A stretch of 8,473 nucleotides of DNA from Thiohalobacter sp. (GCA_027030825.1 JALVEM010000372.1:1-8473); one strand, 5' to 3'; positions 1 through 6,315 are shown, counted from the stretch's first letter. Translations and numbers: made by a program. Notes: generated from the letters alone by a model not told the origin.

Positions 1-21
1 ATCCACGGATAGGGGACGTCA

Positions 22-57
22 GCCACGAAACCCACAAAGGCCACGAAATCACACGGA
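22..57. repeat. Degenerate 9-bp tandem repeat, about four units
   Basis: Four consecutive 9-mers read GCCACGAAA, CCCACAAAG, GCCACGAAA and TCACACGGA. Units one and three are identical. A related CCACGGATA lies just upstream at 3-11. The tract is A-rich against a GC-rich background. It resembles the CACGAAA/CACGGAT-type intergenic low-complexity repeats seen in many proteobacterial genomes; that resemblance is from memory. Function unknown. Confidence 0.5.
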
Positions 58-120
58 AATCGAGTGAAGGGTGAGGAGAGAGGCGTTCTTCTCCCTTTCG
101 CTGAGACGGTTTCTCCTCTC

Positions 121-262
121 GGTCATTCCGGGCGAGCAAGCGGCAGCGAGCGAGACCCGGAATCCAGAAACCGCGCCGATCCATGCCGCTGAGATGGATG
201 TTTTTCTGGATCCCGGCTCGCGCTCCCCCGGCTCAAGGCCGGGGTCGCTTGGCCGGGATGAC
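121..262 (+). repeat. Two-hairpin MITE-like element, copy 1
   Basis: The ends are inverted repeats: GTCATTCCGG at 122-131 and CCGGGATGAC at 253-262. Inside are two hairpins separated by a roughly 30-bp core. The left hairpin has arms ATTCCGGG (125-132) and CCCGGAAT (156-163). The right one has arms ATCCCGG (210-216) and CCGGGAT (253-259), with a nested stem CCCCGGC/GCCGGGG (226-232 and 238-244) around a 5-nt loop. A second copy lies at 8321-8455. No open frame for a transposase is present and no target duplication is obvious. The architecture fits a non-autonomous mobile repeat (MITE or REP/BIME class), although the family cannot be named from this window. It ends about 50 bp before the hemD promoter. 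Confidence 0.75.
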
Positions 263-306
263 TGAAGGTGGGCACTGCACGCCGTCCGGAAGGACGAAAA
301 GAGTGG

Positions 307-332
307 ATCCCGGGCTGGTACAATCCCGGGCG
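307..332 (+). promoter_or_regulatory. hemD promoter: extended -10, predicted leaderless start
   Basis: TGG-TACAAT at 316-324 matches an extended -10 element (TGn plus five of six bases of TATAAT). No convincing -35 lies 16-18 bp upstream, as is common for extended -10 promoters. Counting from the -10 puts the transcript start at about 331-333, at or within 2 nt of the hemD ATG. No Shine-Dalgarno sequence precedes that ATG. An 8-bp direct repeat, ATCCCGGG, sits at 307-314 and 323-330, straddling the -10 box. Promoter and start are inferred from sequence only. Confidence 0.55.
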
Positions 333-1115
333 ATGAAACCGGAACAGGACAGACCGGCGGTGCTCGTCACCCGCCCCGCTGCGCAGGCCGGCAGGCTGAT
401 CGCGCTGGTGAAAGCGGCAGGTGGCGAACCGTATCCGTTTCCGGCCCTCGAGATCCTGCCGCCGGAGCAACCCGAACAGGCGGCCGGGGAACTCCGGGAC
501 GCCCTCGAGCAGGCCGATCTCGCCATCTTCATCAGTACCAACGCCGTGCACCACGGCCTGGCGCTCGTCCCCGAACCCGCCGCCTGGCCGCGCTGTGCCG
601 CCGTGGGGAAACAGACGGCGAAGGCGCTCGCGACACACGGCATCACCGATATCCTCGTACCGGAGAGCGGCTTCACCAGCGAGGCCCTGCTGGCGCTGCC
701 CGAGTTACGATCCGTGGCCGGACAACGCGTCGTCATCGTGCGTGGCCCGCCGGGCCGGGCACTGCTCGCCGAGACCCTGCAGGACCGCGGCGCGGAGGTG
801 ATTCAGGTGCAGGCCTATCGCCGCCAGCCGCCGCCGGCGCCCGACCTCGCGCTGCTCGAACGCTGGTGCCAAGGTCCCGAACGCTATCTGCTCGTCAGCA
901 GCAACGAGACCCTCGAGAACCTCTTCCTCATCGTGCCGGACCGGCTGCATGCCTGCCTTCGCAGCGCCCGGCTGATCGGCCCCGGCCCCCGCATGCGACC
1001 GCTCGCCGAACGACTCGGTTTTACCCGACCGCCCCGGATCGCGGATAATGCGACGGACGAGGCCCTGACGCGCACCCTGCGCACCTGGCTGGCGGAACAC
1101 GAGGCAGCTTCATGA
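333..1115 (+). CDS. hemD: Uroporphyrinogen-III synthase
   Basis: This 260-residue protein should cyclise hydroxymethylbilane to uroporphyrinogen III with inversion of ring D, the branch-point step to haem, sirohaem and cobalamin in the cytoplasm. Visible family marks are VTRP at 12-15, STNAV at 68-72, a VGxxTA motif at 91-96, SGFTSEALL at 112-120, the R-x3-GR..L segment followed by YRR (162-164), SSNET at 189-193, and ATDEAL near the C-terminus (240-245). HemD is poorly conserved overall, so the spread of matching motifs and the gene order carry the call. Length is normal (about 245-265). Upstream in-frame ATGs at 183 and 258 lie in the repeat element and are rejected; ATG 333 directly precedes the family's N-terminal strand. 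The stop overlaps the hemX start (ATGA), indicating translational coupling. hemC is not adjacent. Confidence 0.93.
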   Translation: MKPEQDRPAVLVTRPAAQAGRLIALVKAAGGEPYPFPALEILPPEQPEQAAGELRDALEQADLAIFISTNAVHHGLALVPEPAAWPRCAAVGKQTAKALATHGITDILVPESGFTSEALLALPELRSVAGQRVVIVRGPPGRALLAETLQDRGAEVIQVQAYRRQPPPAPDLALLERWCQGPERYLLVSSNETLENLFLIVPDRLHACLRSARLIGPGPRMRPLAERLGFTRPPRIADNATDEALTRTLRTWLAEHEAAS

Positions 1116-2290
1116 CCGAGACGGAAAAGGAAACACAGGCACCGGCAACGTCGTCCGCGACACAAGCTTCCCCCGACGAGTCGGTGCCGCAGGACGTACT
1201 CGAATCTCCCGCGCAGCCACAGGCCTCGCGCCTGCCCACCGCCGCCCTGGTGACTGCCATCGTCGCCCTGCTGAGCGGCGTCGGCGCGCTCACGGCCGGC
1301 TATTTCATCTGGCACGAAGTGGCACGCCAGGCAGACTGGCAGAAGGAAGTCATCGCCCAGATCGACAGCCGCAACCAGGCCATGGACCAGCGCCTGGCGC
1401 AGATGAAGGACCGGATCGAGGCGTTGCTGGCCGACAGCCTGCAGAGAGACCGGGAATTCCAGCAGTCGCTGGCGAAGCTCGCGCGCGAGCAGGAGGCCCT
1501 CTCCAGCGCCTTCTCCCGCCTGCGCGCCAGACTGGGGCGGCGCCTGGAAGGCTGGATCCTCGCCGAGGCCCAGTATCTGCTCGAGATCGCCAACCAGCGA
1601 TTGCGGCTCTTCCATGACGTGGCCACGGCCAGGGCCGCGCTGCGCGAGGCCGACCGGAGGATCACGGAAGCGGACGACCCGGGTCTGATCCCGGTGCGAG
1701 AGGAGATCGCGCGGGAACTCGCCGCCCTCGACGCCGTCTCCCTGCCGGATTTCGCGGGGCTGGGCACGCGCCTCTCGGCGCTCGCCGAACAGGTGGACCG
1801 GCTGCCGATCGCCGGCGCCAGCCCCGGTCCTGCCTCGCAGACGACCGGCAAGATCGGGGCGAATCAGACCGCTCCCGAGGAGATCCCGGGCTGGCGCGCC
1901 CTTCTGACCCGCGTCTGGGAGGCCTTCCGCGAACTGGTGAGCATCCAGCGCACCGATGCCCCGGTCGCGCCCCTGCTGCCGCCGAAGGAGCGGTTCTTCC
2001 TGCGCGCCAACCTTGCACTGGAACTGGAAGCCGCGCGCCTGGCGCTTCTGCGGGAACAGGCGGCCCTGTACAGGAGCAGTCTGGATCAGGCCAGGGACTG
2101 GCTCACCCGCTACTTTGATCCCGAAGATGCCGGCGTGCGCGCCATGCTCGAGGCCATCGACGAACTGCAACGGGTCGAGGTCTCGCCCCGGCTGCCCGAT
2201 ATCTCCGGTTCGCTGCGCCTGCTGCGCGACCACCTCAGGCAGCTCGAGGGCGGTGCCGGCGAACCCGGCGGAACGGGATCACGGTCATGA
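1112..2290 (+). CDS. hemX: HemX family inner-membrane protein
   Basis: A 392-residue protein with an acidic, Ser/Thr/Pro-rich cytoplasmic N-terminus (1-40), one membrane helix at about 43-66, and a long periplasmic part that begins with a predicted coiled coil (about 72-140). It then carries the HemX signature around WILAEAQYLLEIANQRLRL (148-166), followed by the A-x2-AL-x-EADRRI segment. A second conserved block, rich in Leu and Ala, follows FFLRANLALELEAARLALL. Databases often label the family uroporphyrinogen-III C-methyltransferase, but no SAM-binding methyltransferase motifs are visible, so that label looks wrong. The actual role is unclear; it is thought to support tetrapyrrole synthesis at the membrane with HemY. 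The ATG overlaps the hemD stop by 4 nt, and GAGG at 1101-1104 gives a ribosome site with a 7-nt gap. A Gly/Pro/Gln-rich linker lies near 234-250. Confidence 0.9.
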   Translation: MTETEKETQAPATSSATQASPDESVPQDVLESPAQPQASRLPTAALVTAIVALLSGVGALTAGYFIWHEVARQADWQKEVIAQIDSRNQAMDQRLAQMKDRIEALLADSLQRDREFQQSLAKLAREQEALSSAFSRLRARLGRRLEGWILAEAQYLLEIANQRLRLFHDVATARAALREADRRITEADDPGLIPVREEIARELAALDAVSLPDFAGLGTRLSALAEQVDRLPIAGASPGPASQTTGKIGANQTAPEEIPGWRALLTRVWEAFRELVSIQRTDAPVAPLLPPKERFFLRANLALELEAARLALLREQAALYRSSLDQARDWLTRYFDPEDAGVRAMLEAIDELQRVEVSPRLPDISGSLRLLRDHLRQLEGGAGEPGGTGSRS

Positions 2291-3591
2291 TGCGCTTCCT
2301 CTTCGCTGCCCTGGCCACCCTGGGCGTCGTCACGGCGCTGGTGCTGCTGTTTCGCGAGGATGCCGGCTACGTGATGATCGGCTACGGCCGCTGGCAGGTG
2401 GAAACCACCCTGGCCATGCTGCTCTTTCTTCTCCTGCTGGCCTTCGCCACGCTCTATCTGCTGATCCGGTTTCTGGTCAACACCTACAGCATGCCCCGCC
2501 GGCTGGCCGAATGGCGTCGCGAACGTCGGCGCCGCCTGGCCCGGAGATACCTCAATCGGGGCCTCATCGCGCTCGCCGAAGGCAAGTGGGCCCAGGCCGA
2601 AAAGCTGCTGATTCGCCACGCCGGAGACAGCGAAAACCCGCTGATCAACTATCTGGCCGCTGCCCGGGCCGCCCAGCAGCAGGGGGCGCTGGATCGCCGT
2701 GACCATTACCTGAAGCTGGCCCACGAGGCCGTGCCGGATGCCGACATTGCCGTGGGCCTCTCCCAGGCCGAGCTCCAGATCGCCGGTCACCAGATGGAAC
2801 AGGCGCTGGCCACCCTCAACCACCTGCGGGAGATCGCACCCAGGCACGAGTACGTGCTGCGCATGCTGCTGCGGCTCCACGAGCGACTCGGCGACTGGGA
2901 ACAGCTGCTGGCGCTCCTGCCCGAGGCCCGGCGGCGACACGTGCTTCCCGTCGAACAGGCCAACCGCCTCGAAACCGAGGCCTACCTCGGACTCATCGAA
3001 CGCAGCGGCGAACAGGGCGACCTCGAGGGACTGCGCACCCTCTGGAAGCGGGTCCCCCGCCATCTTCAGCACGATCCCGACCTGGCGCTGGCCTACGCCC
3101 GCCGGCTGGATGCGCTGGGCGAACACACGGAAGCCGAGGGCGTGCTGCGCAAGGCCATCCGCCAGCACTGGGACGAGCGCCTGGTGGACGCCTACGGCCG
3201 CATCCGCACCGACCATCCCGAAACGCAACTGCAACATGCCGAGGCGTGGCTGGAAGGCCACGAGAACAATCCCGTGCTCCTGCTCGCACTGGCGAGACTC
3301 GCCATGCAGAGCCGCCTGTGGGGCAAGGCACGCGGCTATCTCGAGGCCTCGCTCGGCATGCACCCCACGGTGGAGGGCTATCAGATGCTGGCTTCCCTGC
3401 TCGAGCAGATGGGCGAATCCGAGGCCGCCATCGAATCCCTGCGCAAGGGCATGGCGCTCGCGGCCCGTCACGAACCGGCGTTGCCGCCACCCCGACAGGC
3501 AGAAGACGCGGAGTCGCACGCGCCTGCGGCAGAGGCCGTCGACTCCGATGGCGCGCAGACGACGCCGGCGCCCGCTCAGTCCGCGCAGTAG
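2287..3591 (+). CDS. hemY: HemY family membrane protein with TPR domain
   Basis: A 434-residue protein with two N-terminal membrane helices (about 3-22 and 41-63) joined by the typical HemY loop GYVMIGYGRWQVETT. A strongly basic stretch (RRLAEWRRERRRRLARRYL) follows, then an all-helical tetratricopeptide-like region to about residue 395. Conserved elements include LAEGKWAQAEKLL, NYLAAARAAQQQG and IAPRHEYVLRMLL. The last roughly 40 residues are Ala/Pro/acid-rich and look disordered. It is the proteobacterial partner of HemD and HemX and is thought to act late in protohaem synthesis or in assembling that machinery. It is unrelated to Bacillus HemY, a protoporphyrinogen oxidase. Start is ATGATG: the ATG at 2287 overlaps the hemX stop, and the ATG at 2290 is equally possible, one residue shorter. 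The ribosome site is weak, fitting translational coupling. The 3' end overlaps the convergent neighbour by 16 bp. Confidence 0.92.
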   Translation: MMRFLFAALATLGVVTALVLLFREDAGYVMIGYGRWQVETTLAMLLFLLLLAFATLYLLIRFLVNTYSMPRRLAEWRRERRRRLARRYLNRGLIALAEGKWAQAEKLLIRHAGDSENPLINYLAAARAAQQQGALDRRDHYLKLAHEAVPDADIAVGLSQAELQIAGHQMEQALATLNHLREIAPRHEYVLRMLLRLHERLGDWEQLLALLPEARRRHVLPVEQANRLETEAYLGLIERSGEQGDLEGLRTLWKRVPRHLQHDPDLALAYARRLDALGEHTEAEGVLRKAIRQHWDERLVDAYGRIRTDHPETQLQHAEAWLEGHENNPVLLLALARLAMQSRLWGKARGYLEASLGMHPTVEGYQMLASLLEQMGESEAAIESLRKGMALAARHEPALPPPRQAEDAESHAPAAEAVDSDGAQTTPAPAQSAQ

Positions 3592-4076
3592 CGCGCCACT
3601 TCGGCCTCGGCACGGGCTTCCGCCCTGGCGCGTGCCTCTCGATCCAGGAACACCCGCTCGCCCCGCTCGTTGAGGCGGTAGAGACCGCTCGCCTGCCGCA
3701 CCGAGCGCAGATTGTCCCGCGCCTGCAGGCAGGCCCGCCGTCGCTGCTCGGCCCGCCGGGCGGCCTCGGCCTCGCGCAAGGCGCGCTCCCGACGCTCTTC
3801 CTCGAAGGCGCGCAGCAGACGCCGGCGCCGCTCGCGCCGCGCTGCCTCGTCGAGTGGCCGTGCGCCCTGTTTCGTGGCCGATGCGGTCGATCGAGAGGGC
3901 TGCTCGAGCGTCTCCGCCCGAACTCCCGGCGGCGGACGATCCCCGAAATGCACGACACCGTCGGCATCCACCCAGCGGTGAATCCCGCTCGCCCGGACGG
4001 CCGGCAGGCACAGAAGTCCGATCCCGACCGAAAGCAGCACCCTGCAAGACAAGTGTTTCATCGTTGTTTTATTCAT
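3576..4076 (-). CDS. Secreted DUF4124-domain protein
   Basis: A 166-residue protein of unknown function. Residues 1-29 form a signal peptide: a basic start (MNKTTMKHLS), a hydrophobic stretch, and a signal peptidase I site after AVRA. The DUF4124 core follows at once, with IHRWVDADGVVHFGDRPPPG (32-51), the short beta-hairpin typical of the family. Residues 75-115 are an Arg/Glu/Ala-rich likely coiled coil. The C-terminal third has two cysteines (C116, C164) that could pair in the periplasm, and a GLYRLNERGERVFLD motif common in these proteins. ATG 4076 is chosen because AAGGGG lies 7 nt upstream; the in-frame ATG at 4061 lacks a ribosome site but would keep most of the signal peptide. The gene converges on hemY with a 16-bp coding overlap and diverges from the CDGSH gene. 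Export to the periplasm is inferred; no ligand or reaction is known to me. Confidence 0.85.
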   Translation of the reverse strand: MNKTTMKHLSCRVLLSVGIGLLCLPAVRASGIHRWVDADGVVHFGDRPPPGVRAETLEQPSRSTASATKQGARPLDEAARRERRRRLLRAFEEERRERALREAEAARRAEQRRRACLQARDNLRSVRQASGLYRLNERGERVFLDREARARAEARAEAEVARYCAD

Positions 4077-4079
4077 CGC

Positions 4080-4108
4080 TTTACCCCTTTTTCCCTTCAG
4101 GATATGGT
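4080..4108 (+). promoter_or_regulatory. Candidate sigma-70 promoter for the CDGSH gene
   Basis: TTTACC (4080-4085) and TATGGT (4103-4108) are separated by 17 bp; each matches four of six consensus bases. This would start the transcript near 4115 and leave a leader of about 28 nt containing the ribosome site. The match is modest and the 66-bp divergent gap could hold alternatives. No comparable pair was found for the DUF4124 gene on the other strand. Confidence 0.3.
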
Positions 4109-4142
4109 TATGGAAGGCCTGTCGAAAAGCAAGGAGCCGCCG

Positions 4143-4385
4143 ATGAGCGAACCCGTCATTGCCCAGAGAAAGCCCTATGTGATGGAGCTGGAAGCCGGCG
4201 AATACTGGTGGTGCGCCTGCGGGCGCTCCAAGGATCAGCCCTTCTGCGACGGTTCGCACAAGGGCACCGATTTCGAACCCGTGCGCTTCGAACTGAAGGA
4301 GAAGACCAAGGTCTGGCTGTGCGGCTGCAAGCACACCGCCGATCCGCCCTTCTGCGACGGCGCGCACAAGAAGCTGGGAGATTGA
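4143..4385 (+). CDS. Tandem CDGSH iron-sulfur domain protein
   Basis: An 80-residue protein with two complete CDGSH (mitoNEET-type) motifs, each expected to hold a [2Fe-2S] cluster through three Cys and one His. Motif one uses C24, C26, C35 and H39 (C-x-C-x8-CDGSH). Motif two uses C60, C62, C71 and H75 (C-x-C-x8-CDGAH). All ligands are intact. There is no membrane anchor or signal peptide, so it should be cytosolic, unlike animal mitoNEET but like the two-motif CISD3 type. The family is tied to redox or Fe-S transfer; the bacterial substrate is unknown. ATG 4143 is chosen because AAGGAG at 4131-4136 sits 6 nt upstream. Upstream in-frame ATGs near 4105-4111 would add a tail not typical of the family. 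A 6-bp stem AGCTGG/CCAGCT directly follows the stop (4386-4405) but has no T-run. Confidence 0.92.
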   Translation: MSEPVIAQRKPYVMELEAGEYWWCACGRSKDQPFCDGSHKGTDFEPVRFELKEKTKVWLCGCKHTADPPFCDGAHKKLGD

Positions 4386-4418
4386 AGCTGGACGAATGGC
4401 CAGCTGCGATGGCTGAAA

Positions 4419-4436
4419 TTCAGAATCCGGAATGAC
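4419..4436 (+). repeat. Possible relic of the two-hairpin repeat
   Basis: The 18-mer TTCAGAATCCGGAATGAC looks like one arm of the elements at 121-262 and 8321-8455 with its hairpin tip deleted: the TTCTGGAT-like inner flank is joined directly to the terminal CCGGAATGAC. It is short, so chance similarity is possible, but the terminal 10-mer is exact. Confidence 0.35.
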
Positions 4437-4442
4437 CGGCAG

Positions 4443-4469
4443 AAAAAACGGGCGCCTTGCGGCGCCCGT
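4443..4469 (-). terminator. Intrinsic terminator of glnK-amtB
   Basis: A perfect 9-bp GC-rich stem (ACGGGCGCC at 4448-4456, GGCGCCCGT at 4461-4469) closes on a TTGC tetraloop. On the minus strand it is followed by six T residues (complement of 4443-4448), the classic arrangement, 43 bp past the amtB stop. On the plus strand the downstream T-run is poor, so it may only partly stop CDGSH transcripts. A weaker hairpin (4483-4500) lies between amtB and this site. Confidence 0.9.
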
Positions 4470-4511
4470 CTGCTTGATGGAACCTCCTCCGGAGAAGAGG
4501 GACGATCGTTT

Positions 4512-5792
4512 TCAGAGGCCGGAACCCTTGGCTCCGGTGAACTCGGGGTAGGCCTCGAGACCGCACTCGGCCAGGTCCACGCCCTCGAATTCCTCTTCCT
4601 CCGAGACACGCAGCCCCATGATGGCCTTGATGATGCCCCAGGTGATCAGCGACATCACGAGGGTCCAGCCGAAGATGGTGAGCGTGCCCACCAGCTGACC
4701 CTTGAAGGTGGCATCCGAGTTGGAGAGCAGCACGGCCATCAGGCCCCAGATGCCCACCACGCCATGGACCGAGATGGCGCCGACCGGGTCGTCGATCTTC
4801 AGCTTGTCCAGAGTGACGATGGAGAACACCACCAGGATGCCGCCCACCATGCCGACGATCGTGGCCAGCAGCGGGGTGGGATTGAGCGGCTCGGCGGTGA
4901 TGGCCACCAGGCCCGCCAGGGCGCCATTGAGCAGCATGGTGAGATCCGTCTTGCCGAACAGGAGGCGAGCCACGACCATGGCGGCCACGGCACCACCGGC
5001 TGCCGCCATGTTGGTATTCACGAACACGGCGGCGACCGCATTGGCCTCGGCCACGTTCGAGACCACCAGCTCGGAACCACCGTTGAACCCGAACCACCCG
5101 AGCCAGAGGATGAAGGTGCCCAGGGTGGCGAGCGGGAGATTGGCGCCCGGGATGGGATGGATCTCGCCGTGCGGCCCGTACTTGCCCTTGCGGGGGCCGA
5201 GGAGCAGCACGCCGGCCAGTGCAGCCGTGGCACCGCACAGATGCACCACGCCGGATCCGGCGAAGTCCTGGAAGCCGAAGTCGGCATCGAGGAAACCGCC
5301 GCCCCACTTCCAGTAGCCCTGCATGGGATAGATGAAGCCCGTCATCACCACGGCGAACAGCAGGAAGCTCCACAGCTTCATGCGCTCGGCCACCGCGCCC
5401 GAGACGATCGACATGGCGGTCGCCACGAACACGACCTGGAAGAAGAAGTCGGCCATGCCGGAATAGTAGGTGCCGTCGTACCAGGATGCCGGATCCTGCG
5501 CCAGCACCTCGGCCGGATCATGGTCGCCGCCGAACATGAAGCTGAAATCGAAGGCAGGGATGACGCCGCTGCCGTCGGCGGGGTACATGATGTTGTAGCC
5601 CATCAGCATGTACATGATGCAGGCGATGGCGAACAGGGCCACGTTCTTGGTCAGGATCTCGGCCGTGTTCTTGGCACGCACCAGACCCGCCTCGAGCATG
5701 GCGAAGCCCGCGGCCATCCACATGACCAGCGCGCCCATCACCAGGAAATAGAAGGTGTCGAGCGCGTAACGCAGATTGAGAATGTCTTCCAT
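4512..5792 (-). CDS. amtB: Ammonium channel AmtB
   Basis: A 426-residue inner-membrane Amt/MEP/Rh protein that conducts ammonium into the cell. Key residues are visible: D175 before the AGSGVVHLCGATAA helix, the pore twin histidines H184 and H343 (second one in SVHGVVGIWG), the external-site helix with GWFGFNGGS at 232-240 (W233, F236, S240), and the AVAER motif (132-136). About eleven membrane helices fit the length. There is no cleaved signal peptide like that of E. coli AmtB; the first helix starts near residue 10 and ends in FAMLEAGLVRAKNT, a form also seen in cyanobacterial and plant-type AMT1 proteins. The cytoplasmic tail (394-426) keeps RVSEEEEFEGVD and LEAYPEF, the part that contacts PII and transmits gating. 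AGGA 7 nt before the ATG is the ribosome site. It lies 37 bp behind glnK in one operon. Confidence 0.96.
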   Translation of the reverse strand: MEDILNLRYALDTFYFLVMGALVMWMAAGFAMLEAGLVRAKNTAEILTKNVALFAIACIMYMLMGYNIMYPADGSGVIPAFDFSFMFGGDHDPAEVLAQDPASWYDGTYYSGMADFFFQVVFVATAMSIVSGAVAERMKLWSFLLFAVVMTGFIYPMQGYWKWGGGFLDADFGFQDFAGSGVVHLCGATAALAGVLLLGPRKGKYGPHGEIHPIPGANLPLATLGTFILWLGWFGFNGGSELVVSNVAEANAVAAVFVNTNMAAAGGAVAAMVVARLLFGKTDLTMLLNGALAGLVAITAEPLNPTPLLATIVGMVGGILVVFSIVTLDKLKIDDPVGAISVHGVVGIWGLMAVLLSNSDATFKGQLVGTLTIFGWTLVMSLITWGIIKAIMGLRVSEEEEFEGVDLAECGLEAYPEFTGAKGSGL

Positions 5793-5829
5793 TTCTGATT
5801 CCTCTTGGTTCTCTTGTCGGATGAATCGA

Positions 5830-6168
5830 TCAAAGCGCCTCGGGACCGGTCTCCCCGGTACGGATGCGCACGGCCTGCTCCAGCGGCAGGACGAAGATCT
5901 TGCCGTCGCCGATCTTGCCGGTGTTGGCGGCCTTGGCGATGGCGTCGATCGCCTGATCGAGCAGACCGTCGTCGATGGCCACCTCGATCTTCACCTTGGG
6001 CAGGAAATCGACGACGTATTCCGCGCCACGGTAGAGCTCGGTGTGCCCCTTCTGTCGCCCGAATCCCTTGACCTCGGTGACGGTCACGCCCTGCACGCCG
6101 ATTTCGGACAGCGCCTCGCGAACGTCATCGAGCTTGAACGGTTTGATGATTGCGATAACGAGTTTCAT
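5830..6168 (-). CDS. glnK: Nitrogen regulatory PII protein (GlnK type)
   Basis: A 112-residue PII protein, the trimeric sensor of 2-oxoglutarate and ATP/ADP that plugs AmtB when nitrogen is plentiful. The usual length and all hallmark residues are present: MKLVIAIIKPFKLDDVREAL at the N-terminus, the T-loop at 37-55 with uridylylation site Y51 in YRGAEYVVDF, Q39 for 2-oxoglutarate/Mg-ATP, K58, the B-loop TGKIGDGKIFV (83-93), and the C-loop arginines R101 and R103. ATG 6168 is the true start: GGAG lies 8 nt upstream and the next residues are the family N-terminus. An in-frame extension reaches 6399 but runs through the promoter region. GlnB versus GlnK cannot be settled by motifs; linkage to amtB and the sigma-54 promoter favour GlnK. 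Confidence 0.96.
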   Translation of the reverse strand: MKLVIAIIKPFKLDDVREALSEIGVQGVTVTEVKGFGRQKGHTELYRGAEYVVDFLPKVKIEVAIDDGLLDQAIDAIAKAANTGKIGDGKIFVLPLEQAVRIRTGETGPEAL

Positions 6169-6210
6169 TCCACTGACTCCGATGGATTTGAATGGGTATT
6201 CGTGGCCCCG

Positions 6211-6228
6211 GCATCGACTGGCCGATGC
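6211..6228 (-). other. Hairpin in the glnK leader RNA
   Basis: GCATCG (6211-6216) and CGATGC (6223-6228) form a perfect 6-bp stem on a 6-nt loop, inside the predicted 5' leader of glnK (about 6247 to 6169). It leaves the ribosome site (near 6177-6180) free. Stabilising or regulatory roles are both possible; no riboswitch class is recognised. Confidence 0.4.
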
Positions 6229-6257
6229 AGGCGCCGCAACAAACACGACCGATGCTT

Positions 6258-6273
6258 TGCACTGCACATGCCA
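6258..6273 (-). promoter_or_regulatory. Sigma-54 (-24/-12) promoter of glnK-amtB
   Basis: On the minus strand the site reads TGGCATGTGCAGTGCA. Against the RpoN consensus TGGCAYG-N4-TTGCW only the first base of the -12 block differs. The invariant GG (-24) and GC (-12) are present with exact spacing. Transcription should begin near 6247, giving a leader of about 79 nt to the glnK ATG. The upstream NtrC sites and the AmtB/PII product make nitrogen control very likely. Confidence 0.85.
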
Positions 6274-6302
6274 GCACCGATGCGAAATCGTTTCCCCATG
6301 AA

Positions 6303-6315
6303 TTTCAATTACTTG
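6303..6315. promoter_or_regulatory. IHF-like site between enhancer and promoter
   Basis: TTTCAA-TTAC-TTG fits the IHF consensus (WATCAA-N4-TTR) with one mismatch. It lies in the most AT-rich part of the gap (6300-6320), centred near -62 between the NtrC sites and the sigma-54 promoter, where DNA bending commonly helps NtrC contact RpoN holoenzyme. It is also a palindrome, TTTCAA-N4-TTGAAA (6303-6318), so another dimeric regulator is an alternative. Confidence 0.5.

Larger units (their letters stand above)
1..332. other. Non-coding stretch upstream of hemD
   Basis: No credible gene is visible here. The stretch holds a short 9-bp tandem repeat (22-57), a purine/pyrimidine-biased segment able to form an imperfect hairpin (about 63-106), a two-hairpin repeat element (121-262), a small perfect hairpin with 5-bp arms CGTCC/GGACG around GGAA (283-296), and the hemD promoter (316-332). 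Small open frames in this part run through the repeat and show no family resemblance. hemC, often the upstream neighbour of hemD, is not present, so hemD appears to have its own promoter. Confidence 0.7.

Noticed and set aside
121..262. CRISPR array or insertion sequence
   Set aside because: There are no regularly spaced direct repeats with unique spacers and no transposase frame; the structure is two hairpins around a core.
183..332. Upstream extension of hemD to ATG 183 or 258
   Set aside because: The added residues would be encoded by the repeat element and the promoter; the family N-terminus begins at 333.
884..2233. Long minus-strand open frame (449 codons) across hemD and hemX
   Set aside because: Antisense shadow of two well-supported genes with no recognisable domain.
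1112..2290. HemX as a uroporphyrinogen-III methyltransferase
   Set aside because: No SAM-binding or CysG-type motifs are visible. The protein is a single-pass membrane protein with coiled coil, so the enzyme name looks like an inherited misannotation.
2110..4047. Very long minus-strand open frame (645 codons) across hemY
   Set aside because: It is antisense to hemX/hemY and the DUF4124 gene, has low-complexity Arg/Gly/Ala content at its start, shows no family resemblance, and is expected by chance in GC-rich coding DNA.
4764..5798. Plus-strand open frame (344 codons) opposite amtB, rich in His, Asp and Glu
   Set aside because: The composition is what the complement of membrane-protein codons gives. 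AmtB on the other strand has every expected pore residue.
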